From Apiospora phragmitis (Eukaryota > Ascomycota > Sordariomycetes > Amphisphaeriales > Apiosporaceae), in NCBI GenBank assembly GCA_038363925.1, contig JAQQWL010000003.1, positions 1,302,001 to 1,366,000 on the forward strand: DNA of 64,000 nucleotides, written 5' to 3'. The number at the start of each line of letters is the position of its first letter. The stretch's first letter is position 1. Under the pieces are notes generated by a model that was not told where the DNA came from, did no database searches, and saw only the letters and a program-made list of their open reading frames with translations. A program made the translations under genes and the position numbers. This document shows, piece after piece, positions 33,711 through 47,100 of the stretch.

Positions 33711-34681
33711 TCAATGCTTCTTGGGTCGTCCAACCTTCTCCTTCACAGCATCACAGACACCAAGGTGCTTGGAATGTTCGTCCAAGTCCTCGAAGCTTGC
33801 GCAACCACATTTGCACATGAAACAGCCCCAAATGTCATCCCGCCCGCCGCAGCGCGAGTTGAGTCTTTTGTTGAGGTGTCGCTGATAGTTGCTCTTGATG
33901 GAAGTGTAGTAGTTGCATTTGCAGGTGTACAATGCGGTGTTCTCATCGGCGTGTGTGCTGTCCGTATGTCGCCTGAGTCCTTTGGGCTGGTCGAAGGACC
34001 AGGGGCAGTCCGGATGGATGCATGGATACCTCTTTGCCGAATCTGGGGGCTTGCGGGGACGCCTCGCTTTCGAGCCGGCGCTGCTGCTCGGGCCCTGGGC
34101 TGTGGAGGCGGGGGATATTGTAGTAAGGTAATCCAGATCTTAGTACCCCCACCACCACCATAGCTCACATTCGACGACGAGTCTTGGTAAAGCGACGAAT
34201 CGAGCGAGTGCTGTTCATAGCCATCCTGCCCGTTCGCAGGTGGAATTCCTATGAGCGTCCGGTACCTGTCGCGCGATCGACTGCCCTGGAGGGATTGGCC
34301 GTAGCCAGCTTCCAGAGCTAAGCTCGTTGAGGTCCCGTAGCCATAGGGATTGGCCGGGGAGCATCGAAGGAGTCCCCGCCGAAATTTGAACCGACCCCAA
34401 TGAGATTGAGGTCACTGGCAGAAGTTGCAGTGCTGGTTGCAGCAGAAGCAAACGCCTCATTTTCCCCCCGGGGTGCACTGCAACGGTGGGTGGCTAGTGT
34501 TGCTGTGGTAGCCATAGTTGTCGTAGCCGTTGTAGCCCGAGCCGATGAGGTCTCGTAGCGCGCTGCTCCCTGCAGAGTACTCGTGGTACGGGTGGAATTG
34601 ATTCGAGTTGTGGTGTTGAAAGGTATTGTAGCCACGCTGAAACGGCAGCTCCTCCGAGCTGCGCGAATCCCCGAAAGCCAT
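33711..34681 (-). CDS. C2H2 zinc-finger protein, frame broken three times
   Basis: The start at 34681 opens a Gly/Asn/Tyr-rich disordered region. The C-terminal part has a basic stretch (KARRPRKPP), then YPCIHPDCPWSF...GLRRHTDSTH and YTCKCNYYTSIKSNYQRHLN, two C2H2 fingers, followed by a Cys-rich CFMCKCGCASF segment and a basic KKH end at 33711. DNA binding in the nucleus is inferred. The frame slips near 34460-34475 (a CCCCCCGGGG run), near 34354-34360 (GGGG) and near 34138-34150 (CCCCC). All three are at homopolymers and each side still reads as coherent protein. It lies 314 bp from the nested transposon, so decay is possible, but homopolymer indels in the assembly fit better. Confidence 0.65.
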
Positions 34682-36150
34682 ACCTGGGGGTAAGTACCCC
34701 TAACTCAGGTCATGGAACTGGCCCGCCCAGAACGGCAAACCAATACAAAATGTGGCACTGCCAAACCCGGTTAGCATACATCTCCGCCGCTGGTACGATA
34801 CTACAGTAAGAGCCATACAAGAATACCTGGGTGCGTGGGAGATTTGGCTTTATTTCCAAATTCGAATAGATACGTAATAAGCTTCCGTGTCTTTCCTCTA
34901 CGGATGTTCATACCGTGGATGTAATAGCAAAGTAAACTGGGTGGGATTTCAAGGGGAGCGTTAGGATCTATGTGACTTTTGAAGACCATTTCGAGCCATG
35001 CCTGCGCCTACTCTTGAGCTCAGTTATGCTTGAATTACAAATGCACTCTGTAGACAAACAGGTCAGGCCTGCCGCCGAGCGCCATTGGGCCGAAACGTGG
35101 TAGGCATACTTGACCACATCGCCAAACTTCCTCGAAATTGAAGATACGGGAAGCCCGTGATCTGGCTATGTTTCATGTCGTCTGACATTTACTCTTCTGG
35201 CATTTACTGCAACGCTATCAAGGGGAAGCAGTATATCCTGCAGAGAACAGACGCGGGCGTTACGTGTGTGTCCCAGAGCCTTACAGGACATTTTTGAGGA
35301 AGCGGTATGGGAACATCCTCCTGTCATCATCTCTAAATTCCCAGGCTGGACCGTCAAGAGCATGAGAACAACTCCCCAGGGAAAATGTTCAATCCCACAG
35401 GGACGGTGATCCCACAACCGAATGCTTAAGGGAAGCAGAAAGCGAACCTTGAACATCGTCGGACAAAAAAGAAAGACCAAGGCAGAGTAGCTGTGTGCCG
35501 ATTGAGCGCTGTTTCCATGTCCTTTTGGCTTCCTCTGTTGGACCAGCATTGGTCGCGCCACCTCAGACTGCCTCCAATCGAGCCAGTCGGGAACCCACAA
35601 CGAAGGGCCCGCAACGAGGCATTATATTACCGGGCCAATAACAAGAGCATCCTGCCAGCTAATTGGTCTTCAAGCCCACTAGACTGGTTGCCTGAATCAC
35701 TGTGGGTGACCCAGCCTCAGTTGATCGACGAACTGTGACCTGGCGAGTGGTTTTGTCGGGCTGATGTCGTGTGGGAAGACGACGGCCAAGGTTTCTGGAT
35801 GTTATGTTGTAAGCGTGCTACTATCCATCCCGCATCATGTCTCTGCCACGTACGATGATGGCGTATAGGACTGTTTATGCAATTTCGCTCCGCGGAATTG
35901 CAAAGCGCTAAGCTATCCAATGGATCGGGGGAGTGAATATTGCAAGCGGCGGCTGGGAGGAGCTGTCGGATCACTAACACGGGCCCGGGTGAGAGAGCCG
36001 CAAAGGCGGGGTTGCTGAAGAATAGGTCGCGAATCTTACGGGCGGCCCCAAGATGGCTGTGTAAACGCCGATAAGCCGCAAATGCAACATCCGAGATCAA
36101 CTCGTCAACTCGTATTCTAAATTCAGGCTATCGACATTTGTAAGCTCAAC
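34682..36150. other. intergenic 1.5 kb between divergent genes
   Basis: Promoter side of both the zinc-finger gene and the esterase-like gene. Short frames (to 144 codons, minus strand) show no domain. No RNA gene was seen. Confidence 0.4.
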
Positions 36151-37562
36151 ATGGAGAAGCTTGATAACATATTAAAAACATATACTGTTTCTTCCAATGA
36201 GCTTACGGTGAAGAACAAGCTACTGGGCGCCGGCTTCGTATTCGTGGACAAGAATGGTACGTACCCCTCTTCGCCCAACGTAAGCGCCCCCTCAGTCTCT
36301 CATCGCAGACAACCCCCCAAGAACAGGCATCATCTACGAAGGCCCCTCGGGCCGCCTCGCCTTCGCGCCCGGCGCCGCGCCCTTCACCACCCGCTCCCTC
36401 GTCTGGCTCGCGTCCATGACGAAGCTGCCGACGGCGGTCGCGGCGCTGCAGCTCGTGGAACGGGGCCTGCTGACCCTGGACCAAGACCTGCGGCCTCTGC
36501 AGCCCGAGCTCGCCGCCCTGGAGATCCTGCGGGGGTTTGACGAGGGCGACGGAAAGCCCATCCTCGAGCCCAACACGCGGCCCATCACCCTGCACCACCT
36601 GCTCACGCACACGCTGGGCCTGGCCATGGACCTGCCCGTCCCGGACCTGATGCGCTGGAGCCGCGCCGTCGGCCGCACCGCCGTCAACCTCGACTGGAGC
36701 CGCGCGGGCATGACGACGCCGCTCTCGTTCGCGCCCGGCGAGGGCTGGGTGTACGGGATGGCGTACGACTGGGCGGGCGCGGTGCTGGAGACCTTGACCG
36801 AGGAGTCGCTGGGGCGGTGGATGCAGGACCGCATCTTCGCGCCGCTGGGCATGGAGCGGACCGGGTTCTGGCCGGAGCGGATTTTGGGCAGCCATAAAAA
36901 CGGCAGCAGCAACGAGGAAGAAGAGAAAAGAGAAGAAGGGCAAGAAGACCGGCTGCTCGAGTTCGCGTTCAGCGCCGAGGACGGTATCACGGGGGCCCGG
37001 CCGTACCCCGACGCCGAGCTGCGGCCGGGCACGAGCTTCCTGCGCACGGAGCACGAGATGGAGTCGGGCGGGGCGGGTCTGTTCTCCACGCCGCACGACT
37101 ACGGCCTATGCCTCTCCGGCCTGCTGCGGTCCTCGTCGTCCCCCAACCACCAGGAACAGGAACAGGAACGACTACTACTGAAGCCCCAAACCCTGACGCA
37201 ACTCCTGACCCCGCAGCTCACGCCGCCCCAACGAGCCCAGCTCGCGTGCACCATGTCGGCCTTCCACACCGGGTTCGGGCCCGAGTTCCCCCAGACGGGA
37301 GCGTCCGGCTCGATCACGGTCTGGGCGGCGTGGTGAATCTGGACGACGTGCCGGGGAAGCGGCGGGCCGGCAGCATGACGTGGAGCGGCATGAGCAACGG
37401 GCGGTGGTGGGTAGACCCGGCGACGGGCATCGCGGCCGCCATGTTCACGGGCGTCTGCCGCACGGCAACGTCGTCGTGAACCGTATGTGGGACGAGCTCG
37501 AGCGGGCCGTCTACGGTGATCTGCTGCCGGCGCTGAAGAAAAAGGGAGAGGAGAAGCAATGA
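36151..37562 (+). CDS. beta-lactamase-like / family VIII esterase, frame broken near the 3' end
   Basis: A serine hydrolase of the penicillin-binding-protein fold, such as EstB-type esterases or LovD-like acyltransferases. Exon 1 is 36151-36256; a 52-nt intron (36257-36308) follows; exon 2 begins 36309. The SxxK motif is S71-M-T-K74 in WLASMTKLPTAV, with Ser71 the nucleophile and Lys74 the base. Tyr184 in GWVYGMAYDW is the second motif. The third is likely HGLGG or MTWSGMSNGRWW near the end. The frame slips one base at about 37287-37296 (CCCCC) and again at about 37450-37456. With both, the protein would be about 414-435 aa, a normal family length, ending in an ELERAVYGDLLPAL helix at 37562. 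There is no signal peptide. No biosynthetic cluster surrounds it, so the substrate is unknown. Confidence 0.75.
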
Positions 37563-37914
37563 AGTGTAGGTAGCGGGAAGGCGTCGGGAGTGTCGTCGTC
37601 AGATGTCACGTGCAAAGAAAGCAAGAAAAAAGATCGGACGAGCACGGACCGATTGACTCCAAAGCAAACAGCTGCGTGGGACTTTTGTCTATTAATACCA
37701 CATGCTGACTGACTCGCAACATCCCTTTGCTTCCTACCTCCCTTCCAGAGTTGTACCGACGTGGATATCACATAATCTGACTGCACATTTGCTAGAATGA
37801 ATAAAGTCTCGTAACCTGGTTCCGCCTTGTGTCATCTTCCAAAGGTATACCCGTGTGTCGAATTCAATCGACATCTCATTTTCCCTTATTCTTCCCAATC
37901 ACTCGCCCCCAAGT
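37563..37914. other. intergenic between convergent genes
   Basis: 3' flanks of the esterase-like gene and the ChAPs gene. No gene is seen. Confidence 0.5.
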
Positions 37915-40262
37915 CTAACCATCGGTTCCGGTACTCCGGAACGAGTGACACAGGGCGGCGTAGTGATGCGTCAGATCCAGGACGTTTTGGGGCAGGCTGG
38001 TGGCCTGGATGATGCTCCGCACCTTGACCGCCCCCTCGTCCTCGATGAGGGTACGGATGGTGTAGAGCAGATCGGGCGAGAACTCGCTGTACCAGCGGTA
38101 CTGCCACGTCACCAGCCGGATCAGGGACGCGACCGTCTCGCGCGTGTTCTTCGTCTTCGTGTACACACGCAGGATGCCCGACAGCGCCTTGGGGCTGAAG
38201 CGCTGCGCCAGGCACGCGCGGTAGGCTTCGACGGCCTCGTCGTGGTGCTGCAGGCGCTCGGCCAGGCAGCCGAGGATCTCCCACTCCTCGGCCGACTTCT
38301 TGTACTGCATGGACTGGGCGCGGTACTGCGCCATTTGGGTGCGCCAGATTGTGTAGACTCGTAGGTCTTCATAGAGAACCATGAAGAGACTATCCAACCA
38401 TCGCTCGCACAGTCGCTTGTTATTCAAACGCGATAAGTGCTCTTCCGTAGTTGCAGACTAGCCACTCATGTTAGTAAACTAAGATCAAGTATCTCCACCA
38501 GGAGGGCAACTTACGTTGTCCGAGTCTGATTTTATGGCATCAGCCTTGACCTTGCCGGGATCAATAGTGTGCTCAGGCTTCTCCACTGCATTCGGGACAT
38601 CCTTGCCATTCGTCAGGGTTGGCGCAGTCGAATCAGCGTCGCCAGCTTTGGACTTCTCATCCTCGTCATCTTCCTCGTCGTCCTTTTCGTCATCTTTTTC
38701 GTCATTATCAATTTCGCTCTTTTCTTCGTCTTCCTTGTCACTTTCCTTATTGTTCTCCTTTTCGTTCTCCTCGTCGCTCTGGCCGCCATTGACCGGGGGC
38801 TCAGGAGTCCCGCGAAGGCCATCGAGACTAGCGTTGCGCTGCGCTGGGGGCGCAAGAGAGGATGTATCCTGGCGCTCAGTCCTGTACTCGTCCTCCATCA
38901 CAAAGACGTTGCTGCGGATCTTGAGTAGCTGGTCCCACCCAATCTTGGCAGTCATTTCTGTCAAGATGCTGTACGCTTGCTTGAAGGTTCCACGGTAGGC
39001 GGCCGCCCTCAGGTTCAATAAGCTGGGATCTACCTGCTCATTGTATCTCGATTCAGGCTCGCTGTCGATTTCCTCCAACCGGGTCTCGGGTAAAGTGGGG
39101 AGATAGACGTCTTTTGGCTCGGGCATAAGGGGTGCATCCTTATCCTGGTAGGTGAACATGGGGCACGAGTTAAGAATAGTTAAAGCGTTTTCCCAATCTT
39201 CCATGGTGACGTAGACCTGTGCTAATCGGGCCCACGTGCCAAATTCACTAGGAGCAGCAATGGTACTCCGGTCTGCGCAGCCCTGGGCCATCTTGAGTCT
39301 CTCCTCTTTCTGCTGAGCATTGGGGGCTGACAATGCCTTCTTCATGAGGAAATCCGCCTGCGTATCAAGCATCACGTAGTCCATGGGTGTATCTTTGAGT
39401 GCCTGGTACAGAACGCGCACACCTTGTACTTCTTCGTTGCCCATGAACAAGACCTTGGCCAAGAGCGAAGAGACCTCGACGTTCTGGGAGCGCAATTTCT
39501 CGAAGAGGTTGATGGCAGAAGCGAAGCGGCCGGAAGTGTGGAAGTATTTCAGCAGGCCAGCAGTGAGGTGGTTCGAGACGTTGTTGGGTACCTGCACGAC
39601 CGAGTCGGAACCCAGCTGCCAACCGCGGAAGAACAGGTGCTCGGCAGCGCTGAGGAAACGATGTTCGGTTTCGGTATTCATAACGGGGTTGAAACGGCGG
39701 ACGCCCATGATCTTCCTAATTGTGTCGCCGCTGCCATCATCCGCGTACGAGTATGCACGCAGCACACTGCAGAGATATGTCTCTCAGCCATAAGTCGTCG
39801 GTCGCGGGTCGCTTCTCTCCCCGCTCGTCAATGCAGTAGCTGTCGACAGTTCCCGGAATGGTGACATGAACGCGCATGTCCAGGCGGGAGAAAGCATTGT
39901 AGCAGCAGTACAGACCTTCGACGATCTTGTTGGTAGCTTGCTGGCCGTGCTCCTTGTTGTTGTAGGTGAGGGTGTTGATATAGGCAGCTAAGCTGGCAGA
40001 AGAAGAGGCGTCTACACCGGTGACATGATGGTATACGCCCGTCTGTCGCGTGGCGGTTCGGAGGTTCTGCTTAAGGAGGTGGACCAAGTCGGGGGGCCCA
40101 AGTTCGCGCAACGACTGAAGCGACTCGGTTCGAGCCTCAATGGACTCGTGGAGTACTTCTTCGGATATCCTACCATGGGCGAATGTTAGCAGGGCTGTTT
40201 GTATGTTTTTGCAATGGGGAGAAGGGCTGTAGCTCTTACTCTGGCACCGCCGGCGAAGGCAT
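37915..40262 (-). CDS. exomer component, ChAPs family (Chs5-Arf1-binding protein)
   Basis: ChAPs proteins bind Chs5 and Arf1 at the trans-Golgi and sort cargo such as chitin synthase Chs3 to the plasma membrane. Exons are 40240-40262 (MPSPAVPE), 38515-40169 and 37915-38457. The 70-nt intron has GTAAGA and GCTAAC, and the 57-nt intron has GTAAGT and ACTAAC. Recognised blocks are ELGPPDLVHLLKQNL, KRPATDDLWLRDISLQ, AYSYADDGSGDTIRKIMGVR, RFNPVMNTETEHRFL and a TPR-like helical middle, then a long Asp/Glu/Lys-rich insert before the last exon (CERWLDSLFMVLYEDLRVYT). The frame slips by one inserted base near 39766-39771, exactly between DISLQ and VLRAYSYADDG, two blocks that are contiguous in the family. 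Corrected length is about 739 aa. Confidence 0.85.
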
Positions 40263-41165
40263 TGTGAAGGAGCTTGAAGGAGCTTGGAGTTATGAAAGCG
40301 CAAATGAAGCTCCACGAGTTTAATGTTATTCTTGGATTGGAAAGGGTATGATGCAACTCAATGCGCCCGAGTCATGTGGCAGTGGAAGGAGAAAGGGCGT
40401 CAATGGTGCCGGGCACCTTGAATCGTGATTTGACGGCTAATGATGTGCAACTTCAACTTCCAGTACAGACGACACTGGCGGGCGGGTTAGGTAAGGTCGG
40501 GAGGGAGGATCGAGGGTCGGGAGAGGCTGGTGGTGGTGGCATGCGACAGGAGTGGACTGGAATCACTGGTTGGCAGGGACTGGGAACACGATTGCGCACC
40601 ACAGGAGGGTTCCGCTTGGCATTGGTGATTTGGCCAGAGTTGTCTCTCCAATCAAGGAACGCGCCATCCCCCCCCAAGCCACGCCGGGGATACATTGTTC
40701 AATCTAAAACGCCCTGAAAAAAGCTTCTGTCAATCTAATAATCTCCTTCAAGCGCACTTTTACGGCGGGTCAGCCACAACCCACAGCAGGGATCGATCAG
40801 CTCGCGCCACATGGTTCCTGGCCCACATCCCACTAATAAGTTCCGTCATCTTTTGCCCATCTGGAGGTGCTGGCTGGTGCAGTCAATTCGACTCAATTTA
40901 TTAACAGGCGCGTCCTCTCAACTCCAGGCGCGACTACGAAATGCGATCCGTTGCATAAACCCTGTACAACTACCACCAGAAGAATTCCACATCCGCAACG
41001 AGGCGACTGGTGATTGCAGACTCCCCGCGACTACTGGCCTGGTTCTGGATCCTTGTTATCAATTAACAGCAGCTATGCGATGGATCTGAAAGTGAATTAT
41101 ACATGTGATGCGAACGCCCGAATCTCCGATTAGCGTAATCAATCTACCCATTGCCCAAAAACACC
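40263..41165. promoter_or_regulatory. divergent promoter region of ChAPs and HIR3 genes
   Basis: A 0.9-kb spacer between two divergent housekeeping genes, with no coding signal. No single regulatory motif was identified. Confidence 0.45.
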
Positions 41166-44100
41166 ATGGTACGCTTCGTATGAACCCCATGGACCTGCGG
41201 GCATGACTGATGTAGTACTTGCAGCCGGCCTTCAATCCCATCAATGTCGAACCCGAGGAAAATATCGATGATGAGGTCGACATTACTCGGGAGCTTCATA
41301 TCGAAGAGGCCCTGAGACGCTACCAAACCGCCCTGAAGCTCCATGCTCAGGGGCCACAGCAATACGCCGAAGCTGCCGAAGCATACGATGATTTGTTCAA
41401 TTCCGAGATCTTCCAGTACCCGGAAGCGCAGACTGAATTTGATCGCGCCGAGCGCCATACCGAAGCTCACAACCTCCCCCTCGACATCTCCTTCGCACAA
41501 TCGCTCGAAGTCACGCAGGCTGATATCGATGGTACCGGAAGCAGTTTGCCCCAGGCCCTGTACCTGGCCTACAAGAACCATGGACAATTCGAGCTGGACG
41601 GAATCAGGTACAAGGCCAAATCCGCCGGCAAAGATAGAGCTTCAGTCTTTGACCAGGAAGAGACATTGCGAAGCGCCCATAAAACCCTGTACGACTACGC
41701 CACAGCCCTTGATCATGATCCGTCAGATGCCGAACTTTGGAGGAAAGCGGCTCGAGTCGCTGCTTTCCTGAAAAGCGCCCGGGCCAGCAGGTACTGCTTA
41801 GAGGCGGCAATCGAGCTGGATGATGATCCTGCGGTTGACGAGGTCGAACCTCCGTCTCTCGCCGAGGGCTTTGCAGGAGAACAACTGAAAGAGCAGCTGC
41901 GTGTTCTGTCGGATGATATGGCGTTGTCACATCCTATCATGGCACCTTACACCAAGAAGTTCATGCCAGCTGCGCTAAAACGATATCTTGACCCAATACC
42001 GTTCTTACCAAATCCGACCAAGTCGCTTGCAATGCCGAAAGGCGCAAATGATGACGAGTTGCAAAATCTGTCGCCACTTATCCTGAACGTGCCAACAGCG
42101 TCGTGGGCTGATTTAGGGATGACTCTAGTCCATTGCGTGGCTACGCACGGTGTTCCTGGAAGGATTACTACCATCGAGCTGCCAGAGTTACCCGATACGC
42201 CAGAGCCTACAGAGAAGATGTTGGTCGAACGACTCAAGCCTACGGAAGAAAACGGCGGACGGGGCAGCCACAGAAGATGCTGGAGATAACACCAGTCAAG
42301 ATATCTCGCCCGAAGAGGCAATGGAATCGCCCAAAGAGGGCAAAATCGAAAGCACAATCACTGTTGGTGGTTCCCGGAAGGAACGCAGCGGCTCTGTTAC
42401 ATCGCGGAAAAGGTCGCAGTCGGCTGCCGGTTTGCAGCCAGACGGCGAAACGGAAGAAGTTGTCGAGAAGCGAAGCAAGCGGACTCGAAGAAGGGAGACC
42501 GTAGCGGATGAGCCTGTCGAAGCTCAGAACCCTTTTGCCGCGCAGCTGGAACCCTATCAAGCCGCCGACAAGAACCTGTTTCAAAATGTACGGAATATCG
42601 CCGAGAACCTGGGCGTTACGGACCGTGGCATGCTCGACCGTCTCGCGGAGATTTTGGAATTGTCGGATTTCGAAAAGCGGACTGCCAAGGTGACAAAACC
42701 GGCCATGGTTGATCTGCGGGACTCGCTTACTGTTTTTGACGAAGATATTGCGAGAGTGCTGCTGAGCAAGAAGGAAGCGACATCCGCCGTAGGCTTCAGC
42801 CTGTTCCTGGAGCACTCTAAGCCCGGCTCCCAATCTAAGGCTGAAACGACGGAGTTTGACGAGACAAAGAACCTCAAGGCCTTCGCCGCCAGGGCCAAGC
42901 AGCTCGGATTGGGTATTGGCGACATTGCCTTTGAGTGGGTCAGGGTGATTTCGGAAACATACGTCACCTCGAAGTGGTCGGATTCCATGAAGACCTCTGT
43001 GGTACAAGTTATTAGCCATCTGGACGAGGACATATACAGCCGCATGCAACATGAGTTTGAAGAGGCCTCGACCTCGGATGACCCACAGGCATTTGACAGT
43101 GTTGACAGAATGACCCAGATGCTCTTCGAGTTGCACTTGGACGTTTACGAGAGGATCACGAACCCTAACAGCGCCGTGGACTTTGGTATTCGTGTCGAGA
43201 CCAAGGGTAGACTTGGCCGCTGGTTTTCATTTGCTGCGGAGCTGAGTCAGAGGAGGTCAGCAGACCGCAGCCAAGCACTCTCGGTGCGTTTTTTATGGGC
43301 ATCTGTCTTCCTGGTCACTCTCACCGAGGGTGTATCACGAGAACATATTCTTCAATGCTGGCAAAGCCTTCGTGAGTCTTTGGCCAGCGACTTTGAAGGT
43401 ATAAGTCCGCGGTTGCCAAACAACGCGATCATGCCAGAGATATCGATCTTCGCGGCCGACAAGGAGATATCTAAGCTGACAACCATGGACTTCTTCTTGG
43501 GACTGTTCCAGAACGACTTAAGTGATCCAGTTTCCGTCATCGACAGCCTGGAACCAGTCCTCAACCCCGAATCCGTGTACACGGTGGAGACCCCTAAGTC
43601 AGCTTCAGGTTCGCCGAACCCGGACGAGCAGCCTAGTACGCCACAGCCAGATGAAGCGAAACAGCAGCCCATATCCGAGACCGCCAGCCAGGGGCTCCGG
43701 GACCTGTGGAAGTTCTTACTCGGGGCCAGCACCGAGATGCGGTTATTCTTGTGGAACCGCTTAGATGAGGCATACCAGGCCATCAAATACACTACCAAGG
43801 AGTTCTCCTGCAAGTTAAAAGCGATTGAAATGGTAGTCAATGACTTTGAGCGAGACCCCTATCTTAGCATGCCACTCGAGGATCGGCGCGGTCTTTTCTT
43901 CAAGATGCTCAAGTTTGTCGATGATCTTCTTGTCAACTCCCTCGCACTTGCACTCAACGATCCAACCGCTTTCGACATCATCGACGACAGGCATCTCAGA
44001 TCAAGCGTTGCTGCATTGGTGAAATTGAGCTGCCTCCTCCACACCTCTTCTGTGTATGAAGATGAGGTCCGGGTTGGTATGCTTACTGCTCCTACGAGTA

Positions 44101-47100
44101 ACGCCAGCTTTTCACCCTTCTTGAACAAGCTTCGAGAAATGCAGGTTCGAAATTGGTCGCTACTCTACACCATCCTGAAAGCGGGCGTGAACCAGAATCG
44201 ATCGGAGTTTACAGCGCCAGAAACGGACTTGGCAGAATACCTTGCCGCTGTCCATCAAGTCCTCGGCCTCAGGAAGTTCTGCAAATCATCGAACAAGATC
44301 TTCCTGAAGATGATGCGGGTCGAGCTCCTGAAACAGAATCTAGTGGATAACTGGGAAGACTACCTCGGCCAGGTACTGTTTGATCTCTACGGCCTCAAAG
44401 GCATTGGTACTTGGGAGGTTGAGGATCATAACTGCCCACCAGAGAAACTCGAAAGGCGCAATGCTGCCGCACTCGTTGAGAAGATCATTATTCTGGCAAA
44501 CCATATGTCGATGAAGGACCTCCTGAAATCAGACTTGAAAGGTACCATTGAGCACATGCAGCAAGCCATCGGCCAAACCAAGTCAAATCAGCAGACTATA
44601 CACAACCTGCGAAACTTTACGGAATTCCTCAGGAGACCGGTTCATCCGCTACGACTGTATCAAGCTCTTAAGGGTGGCCTCACAATCGATGCAGTAGCGG
44701 TCAACACACCCGACAGCTCGCTCGCGCGCCACGGGTGGTTCTTCTTGCTTGGTATGATCGCCTTCAGCAAGTTCAAGGGGGTGGATCTCAATCGCAGACA
44801 AACACCAGGTGCAACCGATGACCTTAGGATCGGCGCAACCTTCCTTCGACAGCAGCTCCAATTCACCCCTGACCAATGGGATGCATGGTTCCGGCTCGCT
44901 GAGTGCTTCGATTATGAGCTGGACGAGTCGGTTCTCTGGACCGCTGACAAGATGAATAAGGAGCGCGCAGAGCTGTTAAATACCAGCGCAACGCTATCCA
45001 CTGTTACACGCTTGCGCTATCGCACTCCTGGAAGGCCTTGCCTGAACCGGACGATACGGAAGGGATCGAGGCCATCCATGAGCTGTACCACAAATTTGGT
45101 ATGCGCATGTACGCCTCTAGCCGCGAACCGTTCGCCATGGAGCCTTTCCAGCACTCGGATCACGAGCGATTCTTCATCCAGAATAGTATGGGTGGAGGCA
45201 CATACAAGCGCATCATACATGAACAGATGGACGATTACAAAGTGTGGAAGTACACTGCCAGACTATTCCGCAAAGCTATGGGCGTGAAGCCAAAGGAATG
45301 GAAGTAAGTACAACATGCCAACTTTGCTTCCCTAGAGTATCTACTAACCGTGTCAGAAATTCCTACATGCGGGCCAAGTGCATCTGGAAGATGTATCAAA
45401 AGCCTTACACCACTCTGGATCACTACGACCGGCAAAGCCGCCCCACTGTGGAACAGCTCATCAGGGCCCTGGAGGAGTCGGTTGAAGCTGTCTGGGCGCT
45501 GCCAAACCTCGGTCCGGAACCGATCCCATTCTCGAGCCTCACTACAAGATCGTATCGGTCGTACACAAACTCGTGACGCGTGGAGACCTCGATCATCAAG
45601 AGGCAGCCGACATCCTACAACGTCAGCCATTTGCCATTAAGAAGGGAGCGCGGGTAGAGATCAACGATGCGGAGGATTGGGAACCATTCGTGATCGAGAC
45701 CCTCGCTCATCTCAAGGATAAGGACAAGTCCAACTGGCAACATCGCATCATCATGCGCCACGCCAGGCTGCTCTTCGACGACACAGCCGAGAACCCCGAG
45801 GTCCTCCAGGCTCTATCCGCCTTCCAGGTACTCCAGAAAACCATGTTCACCAAGACCATGGTCATGAACGTTTGGAAGTGCGACGCCGAGCGCCCCGGCC
45901 GCCACCACGTCTACACCGAGCAGTATGTGCGCTTCATGGTCAAGCTCCTGGTCACGCTCAAGGACCGCACCAACTTCGAGGCCCTGCTGCGGCGCATCCG
46001 CAAGAAGGGGGGCGACTTCTACCACTTCAACGACCTGTGGCAGACGTGCTGCATCGCTTACCTGCGCATGATCCGCAGCCACTACAAGGTCCAGCCCATC
46101 ATCGACGATGTGTATAAGAACGTGTCACAGGACGAGTTCGAGATCATCGCCGAGCGCATCACGGAGTGGTCGACGGACGCGAACACGTCGGACCACGCGG
46201 CGTTCGAGGCCCTCAAGGAAGCCGTCGAGCTCAAGAAGCTCAACTCGGCGCTCATGAAGGCCGGCGCCGTGGACGACCTCATCTACGATAGCTACACGGC
46301 CGTCTACTTCGAGGTCGGCAAGACCTTGCCCGGTCCGCCGCTCGAGGCGCTCATCAAGGAGCGCACCGAAGCCAACAAGGTCAAGAAGGGAGAGCTGGAG
46401 AAAGAGAAGAAGCCCGCCAACCCCTTTACTGCTCTACTGAATCCTCAGTCCGTTGAGAATTCCGGTACCGATGCGGCGGGGCCGGCGGCAACCGCCCACG
46501 AAGCCATCGTCCGTCCACGTCGGGCGGGCGTGCGACGGCCGGATCTTCTACGCAAGGCTGAGCAAGCCGTCATGCGTGCCATCGACGGTCCCGCCAAGCC
46601 TACGAGGGAGAAGTCACGGGCGTCGGTCTCGAGCAGCAAGTCACGTAACAACAGTCGCACGCCGACTGGGGAGGCCGCTGGACAAGGAGACGGCGACGTT
46701 GAAATGAAGGACGATGATGCGCACGAGGGTCACGAGAGCGATTACCCAAGAAGCTTGCACGAGTCGGCCGATGATGAGAGCGACCTTAGCGATGTGCCGG
46801 ATGATATACTCGACGACGAAGAAGCGGCTCTCATGTTTCCTGGCCTTATCAGACGAAACACGCAGGAGGCTGAGGATGAAGACGAAGAGGACGAAGAAGA
46901 GGGCGATGGAGATGCAGATGATGAGGAAGAAGAGCACGAGGAGCAAGAAGATGGTGAGGAAGAGGTCGAAGCTATGGAACACGACGGTGACGGAGACGAC
47001 CACGACCACGGCGTCGAGGAAGACGAAGAAGAAGAAGAGGAAGAAGCCGACGAAGCCGGGTCAGACCCCGGCCCGGTGGCGGATCACAGCATGCAGGAAG

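Noticed and set aside
36203..37096. Two overlapping minus-strand frames of 250-300 codons
   Set aside because: Shadows of the serine-hydrolase gene, which has SxxK and Tyr motifs on the plus strand.
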